Origin: Acetobacter oeni
Lineage (GTDB): Bacteria; Pseudomonadota; Alphaproteobacteria; Acetobacterales; Acetobacteraceae
NCBI RefSeq assembly: GCF_011516825.1
Contig: NZ_WOTA01000030.1
Coordinates: 1-35,686 of the forward strand
Direction of reading: 5' to 3'
Length of the DNA stretch: 35,686 nucleotides
Shown: one piece after another, positions 32,277 through 35,686 of the stretch
Layout of the letters: every line of letters starts with the position of its first letter
How positions within the stretch are numbered: the first letter of the stretch is position 1
Notes under the pieces: model-generated
Told to the model about the DNA's origin: nothing
Database searches by the model: none
Seen by the model: the letters and a program-made list of their open reading frames with translations, nothing else
Made by a program: the position numbers and the translations under genes

Positions 32277-32749
32277 GCCGGTTTCTGATCGTGGATACGC
32301 TTGCGGATATCAGCTCCTTTCGTGAAAGCCTAACCAGGTCGGAAGCTGGCGGCTTCTGCAGCTTCGAAGGCTGGGTGCGGCACACGAATGACGGGCGGTC
32401 CGTTTCGGGCATCGAGTATGTTGCATTTATACCTCTCGCCATGTCCGAAGGACAGGCGATCCTTGATGAGACACAGGCGCGATTTGACATTACCACGTCG
32501 CTCGCCATGCATCGGACAGGGTATCTGGAGGTCGGCGATATTGCTGTGTGGATTGGTGTGGCGGCCCCGCATCGTGATGCTGCATTCAGAGCCTGCCGAT
32601 ATGTCATCGACGAAATCAAGAAACGTGTCCCGATCTGGAAACGTGAACATTATGTCGACGGATGTGTCGAATGGGTCGCCTGTCATCAGGACGCTGAAAG
32701 CGGTCATGTGCCAAACCGGATGGATGAAAGCCCGGAGACACGTGTATGA
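32273..32749 (+). CDS. moaE: Molybdopterin synthase catalytic subunit (MoaE)
   Basis: Large subunit of the MoaD2-MoaE2 complex that inserts dithiolene sulfur. The 158-residue protein has FCSFEGWVRHTNDGRSVSGIEY (substrate-binding FxGxVR-type loop with Phe-Glu-Gly-Trp-Val-Arg) and VGVAAPHRDAAFRACRYVIDEIKKRVPIWKREHY (the VPIWKxE catalytic Lys motif). The 158-residue length is normal for the family. It overlaps moaD and fdhD by 4 nt each. Confidence 0.93.
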   Translation: MSRFLIVDTLADISSFRESLTRSEAGGFCSFEGWVRHTNDGRSVSGIEYVAFIPLAMSEGQAILDETQARFDITTSLAMHRTGYLEVGDIAVWIGVAAPHRDAAFRACRYVIDEIKKRVPIWKREHYVDGCVEWVACHQDAESGHVPNRMDESPETRV

Positions 32750-33549
32750 GCGGCAAGTTCCACACACGGCTGGTAACGTCTCTGGGACGACCAGAGGAAC
32801 GGGTGCCGTTGAATATTGCGGATGAGGTGCCGGTCAGACTGGTATTCAATGATATCTTTCCGTACGGCATGATGATGATGACGCCCGGAGATGTGGAGGA
32901 TTTTGCATTCGGCTATTGCCTGACCGAGGGGATCCTCGACCGTTCCGACCAGATACGTTCGGTCGAAGTGTCAGATGGCGACGATGGTCTGACGCTGAAT
33001 GTCGTGATCGCAGGTGAGTGTCTCACAAAGCTTCTTGGACGCAGGCCGCGTGCCCAGACCGGACATTCGAGTTGCGGCATCTGTGGAAGTGACGACATTC
33101 CTGCCGTCGACACGCCCGGGAAACAGCCGTTTCCACTTACGGCCCGGATTGCCCCGGATGCGATCCGTCGCGCCCTTCACGATCTTGATCACTGGCAGGA
33201 ACTGAATGCAAGAACGCGCATGGTTCATGGCGCTGCCTGGGCAAGTATCGATGGTCAGATCCACCTGATCCGGGAGGATGTCGGACGTCATAATGCGCTC
33301 GATAAACTGATTGGCGCGCGTATGCGGGGCGGGGCGTTGGCTGAGGGTGGTATATGCCTACTCACGAGCCGCTATTCGTATGAAATGGCGCTCAAGACTA
33401 CGAGGGCGGCCATGGATACGGTCGTTGCGGTTTCTGCACCGACGGACCGGGCGTTGAGAATGGCGGAACAGATGAACCAGACTCTGATCGCCATTGCGCG
33501 TCATAATCGGCAGTTTGTTTTTTGTGGCGGCGCGCGTCTGATATCATGA
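32746..33549 (+). CDS. fdhD: Formate dehydrogenase accessory sulfurtransferase (FdhD)
   Basis: Moves sulfur from a cysteine desulfurase to the Mo centre of formate dehydrogenase-like enzymes, needed for activity. The 267-residue protein has FNDIFPYGMMMMTPGDVEDFAFGYCLTEGIL, the SSCGICGSDDI segment with CxxC (C110, C113) carrying the persulfide, RMVHGAAWAS, LIREDVGRHNALDKLIG, LTSRYSYEMALKTTRA and the C-terminal FVFCGGARLIS, all family motifs. Its presence supports a formate-dehydrogenase-type enzyme at 27920-30223 as its partner. Last intact gene of the cluster. Confidence 0.95.
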   Translation: MSGKFHTRLVTSLGRPEERVPLNIADEVPVRLVFNDIFPYGMMMMTPGDVEDFAFGYCLTEGILDRSDQIRSVEVSDGDDGLTLNVVIAGECLTKLLGRRPRAQTGHSSCGICGSDDIPAVDTPGKQPFPLTARIAPDAIRRALHDLDHWQELNARTRMVHGAAWASIDGQIHLIREDVGRHNALDKLIGARMRGGALAEGGICLLTSRYSYEMALKTTRAAMDTVVAVSAPTDRALRMAEQMNQTLIAIARHNRQFVFCGGARLIS

Positions 33550-33657
33550 CATGGTCCCCCGATAAGTGGAACGGCATGTGAGTGTTTGAAATGTGCAGGA
33601 TCAGTGTTCCGGCACGATGGTCGGCTTATCGTTCCCTACCATGGAGGAAAGCACGAT

Positions 33658-34540
33658 ATGTTCTTGAAACAGCTTCATTATCTGCGTGAAATCGAGCGGT
33701 ATAGAAGTTTTTCAAAAGCAGCGAAGGCCTGCAATGTATCGCAGCCAGCCCTGTCTCGCGCTGTCCGTCAGCTTGAAGAAGAACTGGGTGTCACGATCAT
33801 CGATCGGAAGAAGAAAGTCTTCGGGATTACCGGTGATGGCGCCCGGGTCCTCAAATGGGCACATGATATTCTCAGAGGCGTCACGGAGTTGCGGAACGAG
33901 GTTTCGGTTGCAAAAAAAGAGAGCGCCGGAATTATTAAAATCGGTGTCATTCCCACGGCCGTGCATATTGTCCCCGCCGTGATCGAAGCTGTGGAAAAGC
34001 GATGTGGCGATTGCGGCAGCGAGGTTTTCGTCTTGCCGAATCTCTCGATTATTGAAAAACTAATCAGTCGTGAGCTCGATATCGGTGTCATGTACTACGA
34101 TCAATGCCCGCAGGCAAAAGCCTTCGAAGTTCGGACATTGTATGCGGAACAGCATCAGTTGGGAGAGTGCCGCGAGATTGCCCCTCGCGCTCCTGTCTAA
34201 AGACATGCGCTGCCGGCAACTGGTTGATATTGGTTTTCAGGCGATCGGGATCGAACCGCGCGTGCGGCTTGAGACGAGTTCTCTGGAGCTGATTCACGCT
34301 GAAGTCATGTCCGGTCGGGTGGCCACCATTCTGCCGACATCATCCTTTCCGTTGCGCGTCCCGCCTCAGAGCCGGATTAAAATCCGGCGGCTGCCAGGAT
34401 TTTCGCCGGGTTTTGTCGGTATCATTCGACTGAGTTTACAGGAGACTTCGGATTTTGCTTCAGATGCCTGGAAAGCAGTTCAGAAAATGAGGCTACAGGA
34501 TGACCTCGGTCTTCTATGCGAGGTTCATCCAGACAACTGA
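33658..34540 (+). pseudogene. LysR-family regulator, frameshifted and shortened
   Basis: The first part (33658-~34158) gives MFLKQLHYLREIERYRSFSKAAKACNVSQPALSRAVRQLEEELGV, a full LysR winged helix, and the first half of the sensor domain to YAEQHQL. In another frame it continues SWESAARLPLALLSKDMRCRQLVDIGF and VMSGRVATILP up to 34540. About 15 codons normally lie between the two pieces, so a small deletion with a frame change near 34160 broke the gene. Good ribosome site (GGAGGA, 9 nt). As the last member of the molybdoenzyme cluster, on the same strand, it was probably its regulator. Confidence 0.82.
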
Positions 34541-34596
34541 TCGCTTAGTACTTCGGAGACTGTCGGCTTGAAGCGGTGCACACATTAATGCAGCGA

Positions 34597-34762
34597 CTGG
34601 ACGGTCCATACCACCGGTCTGGTTCACATTTGTCCGGCTGGCACCTTCATGCACTGCCGCCAAAGACAGTAGCTGTCGCGCAACATTGCCATCCCGACTT
34701 CGCGCTACCAGACGTCGTAGATTCCTCGACGTATGACCCTCGCGTAGCTTTACCGCCGCCAT
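34597..34762 (-). mobile_element. IS630-family transposase N-terminal fragment
   Basis: On the minus strand the frame reads AVKLREGHTSRNLRRLVARSRD, then QLLSLAAVHEGASRTNVNQTGGMDRP. This is the N-terminal HTH of IS630-type transposases (RRLAARxxDxxQxRRLLSLAAVxxGxxRxxAARIGGMDRQ). It loses similarity after GGMDRP and no catalytic domain follows. It abuts the NmrA-type remnant and is a decayed insertion. Confidence 0.72.
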
Positions 34763-34774
34763 CTCTCGATCCTC

Positions 34775-35013
34775 TCACCATAAGAGAAACAGAATCCGAT
34801 CCACACCCGCAAGCGCGCTCGGGAGTGTTTCCAGTCTGGAGGAGTCAGTGACATAAACCTCTACGCCCTTTTCGTGAAGCGCCTTTGCGGCTCCAAATCC
34901 TCGGCCGGATTACGCACACCCGCGACGATAGCGCTCGCGGGCACCATCTCGATGACGAGCCTGTCGAGTTGTCCGGTAGCGTCCGTGACAAAGAGCTTGG
35001 TGGCAACAGACAT
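34775..35013 (-). pseudogene. NmrA/QorB-type NAD(P)-binding protein remnant
   Basis: From ATG 35013 (with AAGGAAGA ahead of it) the frame reads KLFVTDATGQLDRLVIEM then VPASAIVAGVRNPAED, the Rossmann start of NmrA-like atypical SDRs. The glycine motif is altered (usually TGATGQLG). A frame change near 34891 then continues AAKALHEKGVEVYVTD and LPSALAGVDRILFLLW before a stop at 34775. Only about 80 of ~280 residues remain, cut by the IS630 fragment. It lies 52 bp downstream of the DsbA-like gene on the same strand. Confidence 0.75.
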
Positions 35014-35065
35014 TATCGTCTTCCTTATGGTCTAAAATAGGAACAAGGCATAATAAGTGCGACCA

Positions 35066-35416
35066 TTAGCGGCGTGCCTTTTCAATGGCCGCCGCGATCT
35101 CGTTCTCCGAGCCGCCTCCCATGACAATCCCTCCGATATCGAAGGTGGGCACGGAGCGCACACCCCTGGCTCTGGACGCGGCGATTTGCCTTTCGGTTTC
35201 CGCCAGCTCTGCGGGATCGGCTAGGATGGCTTGCGCTTCCTCAATCGTGAAACCATGCCGCGTGGCGATCTCAGCCAGGACATCCTTATCGGAGATGTTG
35301 CGGCCCGCGTGGAAGTTCGCGTCCATCAACGCCATTGAGAGATCGTGCCGCGTTCCGCGATTGCGGGCATGCCTTAGCAGCATATGGGCATGGACAGTGC
35401 GATAGTCTAGGCTCAG
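35066..35416 (-). pseudogene. DsbA-family oxidoreductase (FrnE-like), 5' truncated
   Basis: The frame is open from about 35416 to TAA at 35066 and reads LSLDYRTVHAHMLLRHARNRG, MALMDANFHAGRNISDKDVL, QIAASRARGVRSVPTFDIGG and ENEIAAAIEKARR. It corresponds to the helical insertion and C-terminal part of DsbA/FrnE-type thiol oxidoreductases, including the cis-Pro segment GVRSVPTF. The N-terminal part with the CxxC is lost where the second IS5-family element starts. Confidence 0.82.
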
Positions 35417-35686
35417 GACCTGTTAATCTGTTGCATTCATTGGCAATCAGTGATTCACAGGGAGAGGTGGAGGAGCGAACCTGTGGGTGCTCTGTTTTTG
35501 CTGTCTGAACGTCAGTTGGAGTTGATCAGGCCGTATTTTCCGCTGGCGCACGGCGTTCCCCGCGTGGATGATCGCCGTGTTCTGAGCGGGATCGTTTACG
35601 TCATCCGGAACGGGCTTCAGTGGAAAGATGCTCCGAAAGCGTATGGCCCGCACAAGACCTTATACAATCGTTTCATTCGCTGGAGC
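35417..35686 (+). mobile_element. Left part of an IS5-family (IS427-like) insertion sequence
   Basis: DsbA-like coding ends at about 35416 and a new sequence beginning near GGACCTGTTAATCTG leads, after a ~65-bp leader, into a transposase frame that runs off the window. The left terminal repeat cannot be confirmed without the right end. It is a different subgroup from the element at 1-640. Confidence 0.6.
35483..35686 (+). CDS. IS5-family transposase OrfA, N-terminal part (cut by window edge)
   Basis: From GTG 35483 the frame gives VGALFLLSERQLELIRPYFP, then RVDDRRVLSGIVYVIRNGLQWKDAPKAYGPHKTLYNRFIRWS. This is the DUF4096 N-terminal domain of IS427-type IS5 transposases (LSxxQxxxIxPxxP, DRRVLNGIxxVLRxGxxWRDxPxxYGPxxTxYNRFxRW). 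The rest is outside the window. Confidence 0.88.
   Translation, partial: MGALFLLSERQLELIRPYFPLAHGVPRVDDRRVLSGIVYVIRNGLQWKDAPKAYGPHKTLYNRFIRWS

Overview
The window looks like chromosome or a large replicon of an acetic acid bacterium (Acetobacteraceae, Alphaproteobacteria; Komagataeibacter, Gluconacetobacter or Acetobacter relatives are my best guess). The basis is high GC with strong C/G wobble bias in the housekeeping stretch, alphaproteobacterial versions of aroA and ahcY, and IS5-type elements at both ends. No rRNA, tRNA or marker gene is present, so the genus is inference.

Layout. 1-870: end of an IS5-family element abutting a broken HxlR regulator. 1109-5989: a probable metal (copper or iron) locus of a DUF2946-like exported protein, a TonB-dependent receptor, a PepSY membrane protein with a Met-rich loop, and a convergent SCO1/SenC protein. 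6053-6331: remnant of a VapC toxin. 6619-13849: ordinary chromosome with aroA, a coupled pair of DNA-binding proteins (winged-helix plus XRE/S24-like), ahcY, a DUF3597 protein with a strong terminator, and a large YfhO-like membrane protein carrying an in-frame 15-bp repeat array. 13850-21050: a lower-GC metal-efflux island with a MerR regulator divergent from a CDF, outer-membrane factor, membrane-fusion and RND operon, preceded by 476 bp of non-coding DNA with repeated CGGACATA motifs. 21238-25305: two regulator/oxidoreductase pairs, AraC with an SDR and LysR with a zinc-independent MDR.

25441-34540: an integrase fragment cuts into the 3' end of a cyanide-insensitive cytochrome bd operon (cydA remnant, frameshifted cydB, tiny DUF2474 gene). 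The co-directional genes continue with a nitrate-reductase-associated protein, an FdhF/YdeP-type molybdoenzyme, moaA, a moaC stub, mobA, moaD, moaE, fdhD and a broken LysR regulator. Together they form a nearly self-contained molybdoenzyme module with its own cofactor synthesis and sulfuration. The oxidase, moaC and the regulator are all damaged. 34541-35686: a graveyard of an IS630 fragment, a frameshifted NmrA-type gene, and a DsbA-family gene truncated by the start of a second IS5-family (IS427-like) element.

The most promising little-described unit is the molybdoenzyme cluster at 26.0-34.5 kb. The next two are the copper-like DUF2946/TonB/PepSY/SCO locus and the coupled winged-helix/S24 pair next to ahcY. 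All functional statements rest on reading the sequence and remembered family features; nothing was searched.
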